Notes under the pieces: model-generated
The model's input: only the letters and a program-made list of their open reading frames with translations
Databases searched by the model: none
Told to the model about the DNA's origin: nothing
Assembly: GCA_020199835.1 (NCBI GenBank)
Contig: JAIVJV010000004.1
Coordinates: 248,001 to 312,000 of the forward strand
DNA from: Acidobacteriota bacterium
GTDB lineage: Bacteria > Acidobacteriota > Blastocatellia > Pyrinomonadales > Pyrinomonadaceae
Length of the DNA: 64,000 nucleotides
Direction: 5' to 3'
Shown here: piece by piece, positions 53,091-63,221 of the stretch
How positions within the stretch are numbered: position 1 is the stretch's first letter
Layout: every line of letters begins with the position of its first letter
Translations under genes and position numbers: made by a program

Positions 53091-55468
53091 GATTGTTTGT
53101 TGGGACGCCAGCGCCATTCACTGATCTGGGGCATATCGTCGCCGTGTTCGGAAACGTATTGCTTGTGCTCGATCAATTTTCCGCGCATCAACTGTGCGAC
53201 GTGCGCGCCGATGTCCGTGAGCTTTGGCACCCGCTCGATCACATCCAAAACAAGATGAAAACGATCGATATCATTCAGCACGCACATGTCGAATGGCGTG
53301 GTTGTTGTACCTTCTTCTTTGTAGCCGCGCACGTGAAGATTTTTGTGGTTCGTGCGCCGGTAAGTAAGCCGGTGAATCAGCCAGGGATAGCCGTGGAATA
53401 CGAAAATGATCGGCTTGTCAGTCGTAAACAGAAGGTCAAACTCTTTGTCTGAAAGACCGTGCGGATGTTCCGTCTGCGGCTGAAGCGTCATTAGGTCCAC
53501 GACATTGATGAGGCGAACCTTCAACTCCGGAAAATGTTGATTAAGAAGGTCGACGGCCGCGAGTGCTTCCAGTGTCGGCACGTCGCCGCAGCAAGCCATC
53601 ACCACGTCCGGCTCACTGCCTTGATCGTTGCTGGCCCAGCTCCAGACTCCGATTCCTTCCGAACAGTGTTTGATTGCTTCGTCCATCGAGAGGTATTGCA
53701 GCGCCGGCTGCTTGCCCGCGATGATCACGTTGACGTAATTGCGGCTGCGCAAGCAGTGATCGGTGACGGACAACAACGTGTTCGCATCAGGCGGCAAATA
53801 GACGCGCACGACTTCCGCTTTCTTGTTGACCACGTGATCGATGAATCCCGGATCCTGGTGGCTGAAGCCGTTATGGTCCTGCCGCCACACATGTGACGTG
53901 AGTAGATAATTGAGTGAGGCGATCGGGCGTCTCCACGGAATCTGCCGGCATACTTTCAACCACTTCGCGTGCTGATTGAACATCGAGTCGATGATGTGAA
54001 TGAACGCTTCGTAACAAGAGAAAAAGCCGTGCCGTCCTGTTAACAGATAACCTTCGAGCCAGCCTTCACACATGTGCTCGCTAAGGATCTCCATCACGCG
54101 TCCATCCGGCGATTCGTGTTCGTCGGTGGGTAACGGCCCAAGCCACATGCGATCCGTAACTTCAAACACCGCATCGAGCCGGTTTGACGCAGTTTCATCC
54201 GGTCCCATCAGGCGGAAACGATCCGGGTTCAGCTTGATGATGTCGCGCAGGAAGCGGCCCATGACGCGAGTTGCCTGGGCTTCGATTGTGCCTGGCTGGG
54301 GAACCTCAACCGCGTAAGTGCGATAGTCGGGAAGTTTTAGATCCTTGAGTAACAAACCGCCGTTGGCGTGCGGGTTTGCGCCCATTCGACGTGCGCCCTT
54401 CGGCGCAAGTTCCGCGATGTCTGCCTTTAATTTTCCGCCTTTATCGAACAGTTCGTGCGGCTCGTAGCTGCGCAACCACTCTTCAAGCTGCCGCAGATGC
54501 TCAGGTTTAGTAGCGAGTTCCGAAAGCGGCACTTGATGCGAACGGAAAGAACCTTCAGCCGGTTTATTGTCCACCACCTTTGGACCGGTCCAGCCTTTCG
54601 GCGAGCGCAAAACGATCATCGGCCACTGCGGACGATCCAGTGATCCGTTTTCGCGCGCGTCTTTTTGCATCGACTGGATCTCAGCAAACACGACGTCAAG
54701 AGTGGCGGCCATGAGTTGATGCATCGGCTCAGGTTCATCGCCTTCGACGAAATACGGTTTGTGACCGTAACCGACAAGCAGGTGCGTCAGCTCGTCGTTA
54801 CTCAAGCGCGCCAGCACGGTTGGACCGGAAATCTTGTAGCCGTTCAAATGCAGAATGGGCAGCACTGCGCCGTCACGTGTCGGGTTAAGGAATTTGTTGG
54901 AATGCCAACTCGTCGCTAGTGGACCAGTCTCAGCTTCACCATCGCCGACGACACAGCAGGCGATCAGATCCGGACTATCGAAGACTGCTCCGTAGGCGTG
55001 TAGCAATGCGTAACCGAGCTCACCGCCTTCGTGAATCGAACCCGGCACCTCCGGCGCAACATGGCTGGGAATGCCGCCGGGAAATGAGAATTGCTTGAAT
55101 AACTTTTTCAAGCCCTCCTCATCCTGTGAGATCTCCGGATAAAACTCGCTGTACGTTCCTTCGAGATACGTGTTCGCGACGATGCCTGGACCACCGTGGC
55201 CCGGGCCGGTGATGTAGATCACATTCAGATCGTGATTCTTGATGAGACGATTCATGTGAACGTAGATAAAGTTCAATCCCGGCGTGGTGCCCCAGTGACC
55301 GAGGAGTCTCGGTTTGACGTGTTGCAGCTTCAGCGGCTCGCGCAGTAACGGATTATCGTAGAGATAAATTTGTCCGATAGAGAGATAATTCGCCGCCCGC
55401 CAGTACGCGTTTATACGGCCGAGTTCTTCCGCCGAAAGCGGCGACGTTTGTTCCAATTTGGTTTGCAT
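53087..55468 (-). CDS. xfp: D-xylulose-5-phosphate/fructose-6-phosphate phosphoketolase
   Basis: About 793 residues, the usual phosphoketolase length. It starts near [43 protein letters not shown], the thiamine-diphosphate motif [21 protein letters not shown], and the C-terminal [18 protein letters not shown] are seen. The enzyme splits xylulose 5-phosphate or fructose 6-phosphate into acetyl phosphate and a sugar phosphate. It overlaps the ackA start by 4 bp. A truncated second copy of its 5' end and upstream DNA lies at 57944-58104, beside a universal stress protein gene, suggesting the two genes were once divergent neighbours. Confidence 0.95.
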   Translation of the reverse strand: MQTKLEQTSPLSAEELGRINAYWRAANYLSIGQIYLYDNPLLREPLKLQHVKPRLLGHWGTTPGLNFIYVHMNRLIKNHDLNVIYITGPGHGGPGIVANTYLEGTYSEFYPEISQDEEGLKKLFKQFSFPGGIPSHVAPEVPGSIHEGGELGYALLHAYGAVFDSPDLIACCVVGDGEAETGPLATSWHSNKFLNPTRDGAVLPILHLNGYKISGPTVLARLSNDELTHLLVGYGHKPYFVEGDEPEPMHQLMAATLDVVFAEIQSMQKDARENGSLDRPQWPMIVLRSPKGWTGPKVVDNKPAEGSFRSHQVPLSELATKPEHLRQLEEWLRSYEPHELFDKGGKLKADIAELAPKGARRMGANPHANGGLLLKDLKLPDYRTYAVEVPQPGTIEAQATRVMGRFLRDIIKLNPDRFRLMGPDETASNRLDAVFEVTDRMWLGPLPTDEHESPDGRVMEILSEHMCEGWLEGYLLTGRHGFFSCYEAFIHIIDSMFNQHAKWLKVCRQIPWRRPIASLNYLLTSHVWRQDHNGFSHQDPGFIDHVVNKKAEVVRVYLPPDANTLLSVTDHCLRSRNYVNVIIAGKQPALQYLSMDEAIKHCSEGIGVWSWASNDQGSEPDVVMACCGDVPTLEALAAVDLLNQHFPELKVRLINVVDLMTLQPQTEHPHGLSDKEFDLLFTTDKPIIFVFHGYPWLIHRLTYRRTNHKNLHVRGYKEEGTTTTPFDMCVLNDIDRFHLVLDVIERVPKLTDIGAHVAQLMRGKLIEHKQYVSEHGDDMPQISEWRWRPNKQS

Positions 55469-55516
55469 GATTACCATTAGTATCCGCCGCGGGGCGCGCG
55501 AGTACAATGCGCGAGT
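55435..55516. repeat. direct repeat of the xfp start region (left copy)
   Basis: This 82-bp stretch contains the xfp start codon and its upstream region to GAGTACAATGCGCGAGT. It is nearly identical to 58023-58104. Together the copies bracket an insert of about 2.5 kb. The intergenic stretch 55517-55811 after it contains no gene that I can name. Confidence 0.85.
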
Positions 55517-55811
55517 CGGAGTTCGGTCGGGTGGGCCAGAACCTGAAAGGCATCGACGTGGTAGCGGTGATGGAATGGATCAAAGCGTTGCCCGGCATGG
55601 TGCCGCAACGAATCCAGTGCGCTTGGCCCATCCGGAGAAGAAAGTATGACTCAACACAGAAATAGTTGAAGCAGGAAAGCGAACCTGTCTCTTATCGGTA
55701 ATGGGAACTTCGTCAAAGCAGAGGGCGAGTTGAGCGGTCATCCCGTAATCTCAAACAAAATCATCCAAACATGTCTCCGGCTATAGCTGTGACACCCAAT
55801 TGCATTGTCCG

Positions 55812-57254
55812 CTAAAACAAGTCACCAACAAAATCTACGGCATCCCCTATAGCATCCCCAACATCTTCGATAACTGATCCGCCCGCCCCAATTGCGGCCT
55901 CTAATCCCGCGCCGACCTTTTTCCCAAGCTCACGAGTTAAGGTCCATCCGTCCGCCCCCAGGAACCTTATTAAATCGGCCTGAGCCACGATTGGCGATAT
56001 CTGAGTAAAGAAGAGGACTGCCATCGTTCCAACCACTTCTGAGACGGAGGCCTGATCCTCACCTTTTATAATGGCCGCGAAGCTATCGACAATTGACCCA
56101 TAAAACTCTCCCACATTGCTGCCAAGCTTTACCGCCGCGGGGCCGACAAACGGCAAGGCGGCTGCTGGCCCTAGTGTTGCTGCTACTGCCGCAGCTGACG
56201 CGGCGCCATAGAGAGCCGCTCCCGCCTTCGCTGCTGGCATTGAGAGGATATCTGGCCCATTGATTCGGAAGTATTCTTTAACGTTATTTTCAGTTGTACT
56301 TATAATTTGATCCTTCTGCTGTTCGCTCATGCCCTCGCTCGGGAGCCTTACTGCAGCTACATCCTCCCTTGCCAGAGTAGCCATTGGAGTTATCCTGGCA
56401 CCAGTAAGCCTAAGCACATTTCTTCCATCTCTCTTGAGAACGTAAAGGCCGCCAAGGTCTATGTCGTTAGACGGAGGTGGAGGAGGAGCCGGCAAGACAT
56501 CTAAATTGATATCAAAGCTAACTGCTCCATTTCCGCCGAGAATGAATGCGTCTACCCGTTTCAAACCCAGGCTGCATTCGTGCCCGACCTCAAGAGTGAA
56601 ATGGACGTCAGCAGTCTGACCCACTCCAATAACTGTTCTGGGTGCTATCATTTTAAGCGGTAAAGACTCGAACGTACCTGCGTCGCGGGAAAACATTGAA
56701 CAATAGACGATGCTAGCTGGGCCTCCTTGCCATCGAACCGGCACCTGCGCTGATGCTAACTCGCCTTGACGAATCTGCATACCGAGTTGATTTACATCAG
56801 ACGTGACCTCACCTTCGCGGGAGAACCTGATTGATATTTCAATCGGGTCCCACGCCTCTGCTACGACTCTGAGCTTACCGTGAGCCTCAACGAAGTCCGG
56901 CGTCAGGTTTTCCACGCGGACGTGAATTTGGACGTCCTCCCCTGGGAAAGCTTCTATAGGACCTGGCCCATCCGTTTGGCGTACAGGTTTATGCTCAATG
57001 ACCACGTGTGGGTCGGGAACCTTCCCCGGCGGGAAATCCGATGCGTCGGGGAACTCAAGAGTTTCAACTGGCCGAGTTACGGCTATCATCTCCACCCGAA
57101 AAAGATTCGCGTCCGATGAAACAGCACTTCCCTCTATCTCGATCGAGGCCACGAGAACTCCCGCTACAGGAATCGCGGTAAGCTCAAAGGGCGCCACGTT
57201 GCCATCCGGCCGAATTGTGCGATCAACTCGAGGCTCAAACGCTGGAGCAGTCAT
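55812..57254 (-). CDS. protein of unknown function with a C-terminal Ala/Gly-rich amphipathic region
   Basis: A 480-residue protein, preceded by AGGAG 9 bp before its ATG. Residues 1 to about 260 look like two or three beta-sandwich domains (for example IQIHVRVENLTPDFVEAHG-like strands VQIHVRVENL and ADVHFTLEVGHECSLGL). A proline run (APPPPPS) separates these from a C-terminal half with small-residue helices (KAGAALYGAASAAAVAATLGPAA, GLEAAIGAGGSVIEDVGDAIGDAV). The C-terminus resembles pore-forming or membrane-inserting helices in composition only. There is no signal peptide. The gene is more AT-rich than its neighbours and lies in an insert between repeats. It follows the 129-residue gene on the same strand. 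Function not recognised. Confidence 0.6.
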   Translation of the reverse strand: MTAPAFEPRVDRTIRPDGNVAPFELTAIPVAGVLVASIEIEGSAVSSDANLFRVEMIAVTRPVETLEFPDASDFPPGKVPDPHVVIEHKPVRQTDGPGPIEAFPGEDVQIHVRVENLTPDFVEAHGKLRVVAEAWDPIEISIRFSREGEVTSDVNQLGMQIRQGELASAQVPVRWQGGPASIVYCSMFSRDAGTFESLPLKMIAPRTVIGVGQTADVHFTLEVGHECSLGLKRVDAFILGGNGAVSFDINLDVLPAPPPPPSNDIDLGGLYVLKRDGRNVLRLTGARITPMATLAREDVAAVRLPSEGMSEQQKDQIISTTENNVKEYFRINGPDILSMPAAKAGAALYGAASAAAVAATLGPAAALPFVGPAAVKLGSNVGEFYGSIVDSFAAIIKGEDQASVSEVVGTMAVLFFTQISPIVAQADLIRFLGADGWTLTRELGKKVGAGLEAAIGAGGSVIEDVGDAIGDAVDFVGDLF

Positions 57255-57424
57255 GAGATAGTTCTCCTGAAAGTTTCCTCACATAGTGAGTAGCGAAATT
57301 CGATTGTTGTTAGCTAAGTAGGCCCAATGGAACCTGTTTAGACTGGGAAAGTGGGCGCACAAACTTTTTCTTCAGCGCTTTAAGGCCCGTCTCCGTCATC
57401 ACGCCCGAAGCGCTTGGACAGCGG

Positions 57425-57814
57425 TCACCTGAGGATGAGTCTCGGCACGATGGCCGGCGGCTCAACCTCGATATGTGGTTCATGCTCTGGGTCAAGCAGG
57501 CCCGAGAAATCCTCCTCGAACTGCCTGCGCACAGATTCAAGCGTGGGCCCGTCTATGTCACCTTCGATGCTCGGCTGGTCAGCGAGTAGGGCATCGATTT
57601 CTGCGGCCGTTACCGCCTGTGCTTCCTTTCCATTATCGACCCCAAAAAAGAACAGAGCCGCAAGGTCATCATTGATCAGCAGAGGACGTTCCGGCGTCTC
57701 ATCAGGCGAGTTGAAGCCTTGAGTGAAACCGTTCGCCCACCAGTCAGCCTCGGTTATTGGGGGAGAGTCCGGATCGCCCTCAATGGTAATCTCCGGAAGT
57801 GTAATTCTGTTCAT
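57425..57814 (-). CDS. small acidic protein of unknown function
   Basis: A 129-residue acidic protein with a GAGGA site upstream of its ATG. A segment of Trp/Phe/Gly residues (DWWANGFTQGFNSPDETPER) is followed by PLLINDDLAALFFFGVDNGKEA and a Pro/Glu-rich C-terminus. I do not recognise the family with confidence. It is first of two genes in the insert, 170 bp ahead of the 480-residue gene, and could be its partner or an immunity or chaperone-like protein. No membrane segment is present. Confidence 0.55.
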   Translation of the reverse strand: MNRITLPEITIEGDPDSPPITEADWWANGFTQGFNSPDETPERPLLINDDLAALFFFGVDNGKEAQAVTAAEIDALLADQPSIEGDIDGPTLESVRRQFEEDFSGLLDPEHEPHIEVEPPAIVPRLILR

Positions 57815-57943
57815 GGTTTGTTCCTCAAGTGATCGAGTGTCGAAGAATCAATTACGTGCTTTGCTCTAAAGGGGCTTCAATCTCTAACAATAACCTCGGT
57901 ACTGTCAAGTTAAGTTGGTGAAGAGGCAAAACCGTTCAAGGAG

Positions 57944-58056
57944 TCCCGGCGTGGTGCCCCAGTGACCAAGGAGTCGTGGTTTGACGTGTTGCAGCTTGAG
58001 CGGCTCGCGAAGTAACGGATTCAAAGCGGCGACGTTTGTTCCAATTTGGTTTGCAT
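57944..58056 (-). pseudogene. xfp: xfp 5'-end remnant
   Basis: Bases 57944-58021 correspond to 55277-55354 of the intact xfp gene, and 58023-58104 to 55435-55516, with an 80-bp deletion between them. Translated on the minus strand it contains the phosphoketolase fragment [20 protein letters not shown] and then breaks off. It lies upstream of the universal stress protein gene and its start codon position (58054-58056) is still present. Confidence 0.85.
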
Positions 58057-58128
58057 GATTACCATTAGTATCCATCCGGGGGCGCGCGAGTACAATGCGC
58101 GAGTTAAATAAACCCGCCAAGGAGAGAT

Positions 58129-59076
58129 ATGAAGATACTTATTGCTTATGACGGTTCCGCTTCTGCCGACACTGCGATCGACGAATTACAACGCGCCGGT
58201 TTGCCGGCCGAGAACGTTGAGGCCCTCGTCGTGTCAGTGGGCGAAGTGTGGCTTCCGCCACCGGCGCGTGATGAAGTGATTGAGGATACGTTCCCGTTGC
58301 AAGTGCCGCCTGGTCTTAAAGCGGCTCGCGAACGTGCGGCGCGCGTGATGGAAGAAGCCGAACAGTTAGCAGAGCGCGGCAGCAAACGCGTCCAGCAAGT
58401 CTTTTCGGGTTGGCGTGTAAGTCATGAGGCGCGAAACGGCTCGCCCGGTTTTGAGTTGCTGAATAGCGCCCGCGAATGGCAAGCCGACTTGATCGTAGTT
58501 GGTTCGCATGGACGCACCGCGCTCGGCAGGTTCGTGTTAGGAAGCGTCTCGCAGAAAGTGTTGACTGAGGCGTCAACTTCCGTGCACATCGGACGGCATA
58601 ACGCGGGAACGGGAACGTCAGGAGAGCGCATTGTGATCGGGGTTGATGGCTCTCCGGGAGCACTCGCGGCGATCCGCGCGGTTGCGAGGCGGCACTGGAC
58701 CGACGGCAGCGAGATTCGGATCGTGGTTGCTGACGACGTGCTGCGAGGTGCTGGGGTTTGGGTTTTGCTTCCGCCCGTCAAAGAGTTTGTGGATGATGTC
58801 CGAACTGAGGAGCACGGTCAGGCAGAACAGTTTGCAATCGCGGCCGCAAAAGAATTGCGCGAGGGCCTGGGCGACAGAAATGTTACGGTGTCGTCGGTGG
58901 TCCACACCGGTGATCCAAAACAGGTGCTGGTCCACCACGCGGAAGAGTTTGGCGCCGATTGCATCTTTACCGGCGCAACCGGTTTTAGTAATCGTCTGGA
59001 GCGTGTGATCCTGGGGAGTGTTTCAGCGGCGATCGCGGCCCGCGCGGACTGTTCGGTCGAGGTGGTCCGTGAATAA
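58129..59076 (+). CDS. tandem universal stress protein (UspA-type)
   Basis: A 315-residue protein made of two Usp domains (about residues 1-150 and 160-315). Each has the ATP-binding pattern: [17 protein letters not shown] in the first and [18 protein letters not shown] in the second. GGAGAGAT precedes its ATG. Tandem Usp proteins bind nucleotides and help in stress. A remnant of xfp lies directly upstream and divergent, hinting that the pair was ancestrally coordinated. Confidence 0.9.
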   Translation: MKILIAYDGSASADTAIDELQRAGLPAENVEALVVSVGEVWLPPPARDEVIEDTFPLQVPPGLKAARERAARVMEEAEQLAERGSKRVQQVFSGWRVSHEARNGSPGFELLNSAREWQADLIVVGSHGRTALGRFVLGSVSQKVLTEASTSVHIGRHNAGTGTSGERIVIGVDGSPGALAAIRAVARRHWTDGSEIRIVVADDVLRGAGVWVLLPPVKEFVDDVRTEEHGQAEQFAIAAAKELREGLGDRNVTVSSVVHTGDPKQVLVHHAEEFGADCIFTGATGFSNRLERVILGSVSAAIAARADCSVEVVRE

Positions 59077-59170
59077 ACATTGGACGAGGCGCGAAGATCG
59101 AGTAATATCAGCGCCTCCCCAACTGTGGCCACAGCCTCGGCGAACCCATCCACTTTTTCGGAGTTAAACT

Positions 59171-60397
59171 ATGAAGACCCATCCTACCCGTTTGCTGTCT
59201 GCGTTTGCTCTTCTCTTAATGATCTCCGCTGCGGTGATCGCACAACCCGCGACAGGCACGGTGAAAAGATTTTCGCTCAAATCGACAGTGCTGGGCGAAG
59301 ACAGGATCGTGTTGGTGCGTACTCCTGTCGGGTACGAAACGAACAAGGAAAGTTATCCCGTACTTTACATGACTGACGGCGACGCTCACATGGGCCACAC
59401 CGCCGCCTCCATTGAGTTTCTTACGCGTAACGGTCGTATCCCGGAATTGATCGTCGTCGGTGTCACGAATACCGATCGCACTCGTGACTTGTCGCCGACG
59501 AAATCGCCCCAAAAGAACCCCGCCGGCCAGTTGCAATTTCCGACCAGCGGCGGCGCCGACAATTTTCTTAAGTTCTTCGAGACTGAGTTGATCCCGGAGA
59601 TCGAAAAGACATATCGAGTCCAGCCTTATCGCGTTCTCGCGGGACATTCGCTTGGTGGGCTGTTCACTGTCCACGCGATGGTCAGCAAACCCGGACTCTT
59701 CAATTCCTACGTCGCGGTCAGTCCTTCGCTGCAATGGGATAACCAGGTAACGCTGAAACGCGCCGAAGAGTATTTGAAGAACCAGAAGCAACTGAATGTC
59801 ACTCTGTTTACGACACTCGGTAACGAGCCGGGTCCGATCGGAGAGAGCTTCGACAGTTTTCGAGAGCTGCTTGCGAAGACGAGTATCAAGGGTTTCGAGT
59901 GGCAAGCCGAGCGCATGGATGATGAAGATCACGGATCGGTGGTGCTTCGCAGTCACTACGCTGGTTTGCGAAAAGTCTATACGGGCTGGCAAGGTCCGCG
60001 AGACTTGAACACCGGAGCGATCATCGGCGGCTTGAAAGGCGCTGATGCTCACTACGCGAAACTCAGCGAGAGATTCGGATACAAGATCCCGGTGCCGGAA
60101 GTACTGATCAATCAGATCGGTTACCAGTTTCTCCTCAGCCCCAATCCGAATCGGGAAGAAGCAATCGCCGTCTTCAAGGCGAATGTCGAACGTTATCCAA
60201 ACTCGGCAAACGTTTACGACAGTCTCGCGGAAGCGTACGAGCGTAGCGGTCAACTCGATCTCGCGGAACCGCTTTACGACAAGGCGCGAATTCTTGGCGA
60301 GCAGAACAAGGATCCGAACACTGCGATCTATAAGGCCAACTACGAACGGGTGCATGCAAAATTGAAAGAGACGCAAGGCGCCAAGAAGTCGCAGTAA
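59171..60397 (+). CDS. secreted alpha/beta-hydrolase (esterase, Fes/IroE-like) with C-terminal TPR
   Basis: A 408-residue protein with a signal peptide ending around VIAQP. The catalytic domain (about 25-300) has the nucleophile elbow GHSLGG and the upstream YPVLYMTDGDAH motif of the esterase-D/IroE group. The charge relay His may be in DDEDHGSVV. The last 80 residues form a TPR-like helical pair (YPNSANVYDSLAEAYERSGQLDLAEPLYDKA). Substrate unknown; it may cleave ester-bound siderophore or acylated sugars. Confidence 0.85.
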   Translation: MKTHPTRLLSAFALLLMISAAVIAQPATGTVKRFSLKSTVLGEDRIVLVRTPVGYETNKESYPVLYMTDGDAHMGHTAASIEFLTRNGRIPELIVVGVTNTDRTRDLSPTKSPQKNPAGQLQFPTSGGADNFLKFFETELIPEIEKTYRVQPYRVLAGHSLGGLFTVHAMVSKPGLFNSYVAVSPSLQWDNQVTLKRAEEYLKNQKQLNVTLFTTLGNEPGPIGESFDSFRELLAKTSIKGFEWQAERMDDEDHGSVVLRSHYAGLRKVYTGWQGPRDLNTGAIIGGLKGADAHYAKLSERFGYKIPVPEVLINQIGYQFLLSPNPNREEAIAVFKANVERYPNSANVYDSLAEAYERSGQLDLAEPLYDKARILGEQNKDPNTAIYKANYERVHAKLKETQGAKKSQ

Positions 60398-60431
60398 ACC
60401 GTTAACGAAACGATAACTTTGTCACAAGCGT

Positions 60432-60474
60432 GGCCTGGAAGGTGTTTTCAATAGTAGTGAACACTTTCCAGGCC
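60432..60474. terminator. hairpin after the esterase gene
   Basis: GGCCTGGAAGGTGTT (60432-60446) pairs with AACACTTTCCAGGCC (60460-60474) over 15 positions with one G-T pair. It has no T-tract, so it may be a terminator of another kind or a processing site. It sits between the esterase and the permease genes. Confidence 0.5.
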
Positions 60475-60522
60475 GGACTCTGAACACCCGACGTCTGCCT
60501 GCCGCACTCAGGGAGAAAAGGT

Positions 60523-62943
60523 ATGACCAGCGTATCACAGGATGTGCGTTATAGCCTGCGTATGTTGTTGAAGCACAAGGGTTTCACCGTGGTCGCGGTG
60601 CTGACTCTGGCCTTGGGAATCGGCGTCAATACGGCGATGTTCAGCGTGCTGAATACGTTTTTGTTTCGCTCGCTGCCTTACCCTCAGTCGGATCACCTCG
60701 TGCGGGTCTGGCGCACGTCTCCACACTCTCAGATGTGGCCGCATTCAGTCGCAAACTTCTTTGATCAGCGCGAGAAGAACACCGTTTTCGATAAATTGGC
60801 TGCTTACAACTTCACCAGCCGCAACCTTACCGAGCAGGGACAAACTGCGGAACGTTTGCTCGGCCTCGCAGCGACCGCGGATTTCTTTCCGATGATGGAA
60901 GTGGCGCCCGCGCGCGGCCGCGTCTTCAAACCCGAAGAGTTCGAGCCGGGCGCTGACAACGTCATCGTCCTGACAGATCGTTTCTGGTCGCGCCGTTTCG
61001 GCAGCGACCCAGACATCGTCGGACGTACGATTCAGCTCGACGGCAAGACGGTCGAAATCATCGGCGTGATGCCTCCCGGATTCGAACATCCGATCCTCTG
61101 GGGCCCGATCGACATCTGGCAGCCACTCGCGTTCACCAAGGAACAACGAGGCAGTCGCGGCAGCAACTATCTTTCGATGTTCGGCCGGCTCAAACCGGGC
61201 GTCACAGTCGAGCAGGCCGAGCAGGGCATGGTGATGCTGTTCGAGAACATCAAGAAGGAAAACTCCTCCAACGAAGGCGAGCAAGTGCGACTCGAACCGC
61301 TTCAGCGATCGATGTCTGACAACATCGGCAGAACCGTGATGTGGTTCACGTTCGGGCTCGCCGGTTTTGTCTTGCTGATCGCGTGCGCGAACATCGCCAA
61401 TCTTCAACTCGTTCGTACGGCGGCACGCTCGCGCGAGCTGGCGGTGCGCGCAGCCCTCGGCGCTGCTCGCATGCGACTGCTGCGGCATTCGCTTACCGAG
61501 AGCATCGTTATTGCCCTAATCGGTGGCGTCATCAGTCTGGGAATCGCGTTGGTGGCAGTTCGTTTCATTAGTAATCGTCTCTTTACCGATCTGCCCGGTG
61601 CGAGCGTACAACTCGACTACAAAGTTTTCGGCTTTGCGCTACTGGCCTCGGTGGTCACGGGAGTGCTTTTCGGAACGGTACCGGCGTGGTTCGCATCGCG
61701 CACTGATCTGAATCTCGCGTTGCGAGATAACGCGCGTGGATCGACTGCCGGTCGATCTCAACACCGCTTGCGACACATGCTCATCATTGGCGAAGTCGCA
61801 TTTGCAATGGTGCTGCTGGCCGCTGCGGGACTGTTTCTCCGTGGCTTGTACCGCTTTATCAATGCCGATCCAGGTTGGCGTGTTGATGGTCTAGTGACGG
61901 CGCACATGAGCCTGCGCGGAGAGAAATACGCCGAAGAAAAACAACGCGTCGTGTTCATCAACGAAATGGAAAATCGTTTGCGCGCATTGCCAGGAGTGCA
62001 GCACGCGGCGCTTGCCGGTTCCAGTCCCGTGTTCGGTTTCAACAGCAGCAGTTCATTTCTCGTCGAGGGACAACCCGAGCCGCCGCCGGACAAGTACCTG
62101 GAAATCTTTTTCGAACCGGTAACTGCCGGCTACTTCGAAACGCTTGGAGCTCGTTTGCAAGAAGGTCGTATTTTTAACAGCTCGGATACTGCCGATCACC
62201 CGAACGTTGTGATCATCAACCAAACAACTGCTCGTACCTTTTGGCCCAACGAGAGTCCGATCGGAAAGCGAATCAGTGGTACTGGTAAACAGCGGGATTA
62301 TTACCAGATCGTAGGCGTCGTGAATGACATCGCGTTTCCGGGAAGTTTAGGAGAACCTTATACGCGATACGAAGCCTTCGTTCCGATGACGCAGTCGCCG
62401 GCCCCGTATCTCACCATCGTCCTGCGCACATCAACGAATCCGGAAGCGCTCGGCAACACTCTGCGCAACGCGATTGCCGGAATCGATCCGAATCTACCGG
62501 TTTACCGGATTCGCTCGGCGCGAAGTGCGGTCAATTCAGGACTCGGGAGTATCTCCCTGTTGGGAAATTTGCTGGGCGCGTTTGCAGCCGTTGGCGTACT
62601 GCTCGCAGCGATCGGAATTTACGGCGTGGTTTCGTACACGGTCGTGCAACGTACTGGAGAACTCGGGATTCGTCTGGCTCTCGGTGCGCAGGCCCGCGAT
62701 GTGCTGTGGCTCGTGTTGAGCAAAGGCGCCATTTTGGTATTGATCGGAGCCGTGTTGGGAGTCGCGGGTGCGTACGGCGTGTCGAGGTTACTGGTTTCGT
62801 TGATTCCGTCGTTGCCGACACGCGATCCGCTCACGCTTGTGATCGCGGGTGTTGTGCTTGTTGGAGTGGCGCTGGTGGCTTGTTACATTCCAGCGCGTCG
62901 CGCAACGAGAGTCGATCCGCTGGTCGCGTTGCGATCCGAGTGA
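60523..62943 (+). CDS. ADOP-type orphan ABC transporter permease (FtsX/MacB-like)
   Basis: An 806-residue membrane protein with an N-terminal membrane segment and MacB-PCD periplasmic domain (FTVVAVLTLALGIGVNTAMFSVLN), then FtsX-type four-helix modules near 275-400 and 680-806. The N-terminal LRMLLKHKGFTVVAVLTLALGIG signature is the ADOP family (acidobacterial duplicated orphan permease), enriched in this phylum. No ATPase gene is adjacent, as usual for ADOPs. It may move peptides or lipid-linked molecules, or sense envelope state. Substrate is not determined. The gap 62944-63221 shows a weak hairpin near 63019-63051 but no gene. Confidence 0.9.
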   Translation: MTSVSQDVRYSLRMLLKHKGFTVVAVLTLALGIGVNTAMFSVLNTFLFRSLPYPQSDHLVRVWRTSPHSQMWPHSVANFFDQREKNTVFDKLAAYNFTSRNLTEQGQTAERLLGLAATADFFPMMEVAPARGRVFKPEEFEPGADNVIVLTDRFWSRRFGSDPDIVGRTIQLDGKTVEIIGVMPPGFEHPILWGPIDIWQPLAFTKEQRGSRGSNYLSMFGRLKPGVTVEQAEQGMVMLFENIKKENSSNEGEQVRLEPLQRSMSDNIGRTVMWFTFGLAGFVLLIACANIANLQLVRTAARSRELAVRAALGAARMRLLRHSLTESIVIALIGGVISLGIALVAVRFISNRLFTDLPGASVQLDYKVFGFALLASVVTGVLFGTVPAWFASRTDLNLALRDNARGSTAGRSQHRLRHMLIIGEVAFAMVLLAAAGLFLRGLYRFINADPGWRVDGLVTAHMSLRGEKYAEEKQRVVFINEMENRLRALPGVQHAALAGSSPVFGFNSSSSFLVEGQPEPPPDKYLEIFFEPVTAGYFETLGARLQEGRIFNSSDTADHPNVVIINQTTARTFWPNESPIGKRISGTGKQRDYYQIVGVVNDIAFPGSLGEPYTRYEAFVPMTQSPAPYLTIVLRTSTNPEALGNTLRNAIAGIDPNLPVYRIRSARSAVNSGLGSISLLGNLLGAFAAVGVLLAAIGIYGVVSYTVVQRTGELGIRLALGAQARDVLWLVLSKGAILVLIGAVLGVAGAYGVSRLLVSLIPSLPTRDPLTLVIAGVVLVGVALVACYIPARRATRVDPLVALRSE

Positions 62944-63221
62944 AACTAATTTTTTGGAAATCTTTTTACTTGTCGTCAGCGTGTCGCGGTCGCTCCCGGT
63001 CACGACGCGAACGTCAGGTAACGGACGCTCGTCGCTATCGAGACGTCCGTTCTCATTAAGATGGAATGTTTGTCAACGCCGATTCTTGTTTAACACCCTT
63101 TCCTCAGGCCCGGATTTGTGAGAAACTGCCGTATCTTCATGTGATTTATCCGTACCTGTCTTAGAACAAGCCGCCTGGTAGGTCTCGAATAAGTCGTAAA
63201 ACAACACGCGGTAGAGTTTTG

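Noticed and set aside
57310..57399. Basic 29-residue ORF between the two genes of the insert
   Set aside because: It has no ribosome-binding site and no recognisable similarity; it could be chance.
63019..63051. Terminator after the ADOP permease gene
   Set aside because: An interrupted stem is present but no T-tract follows.
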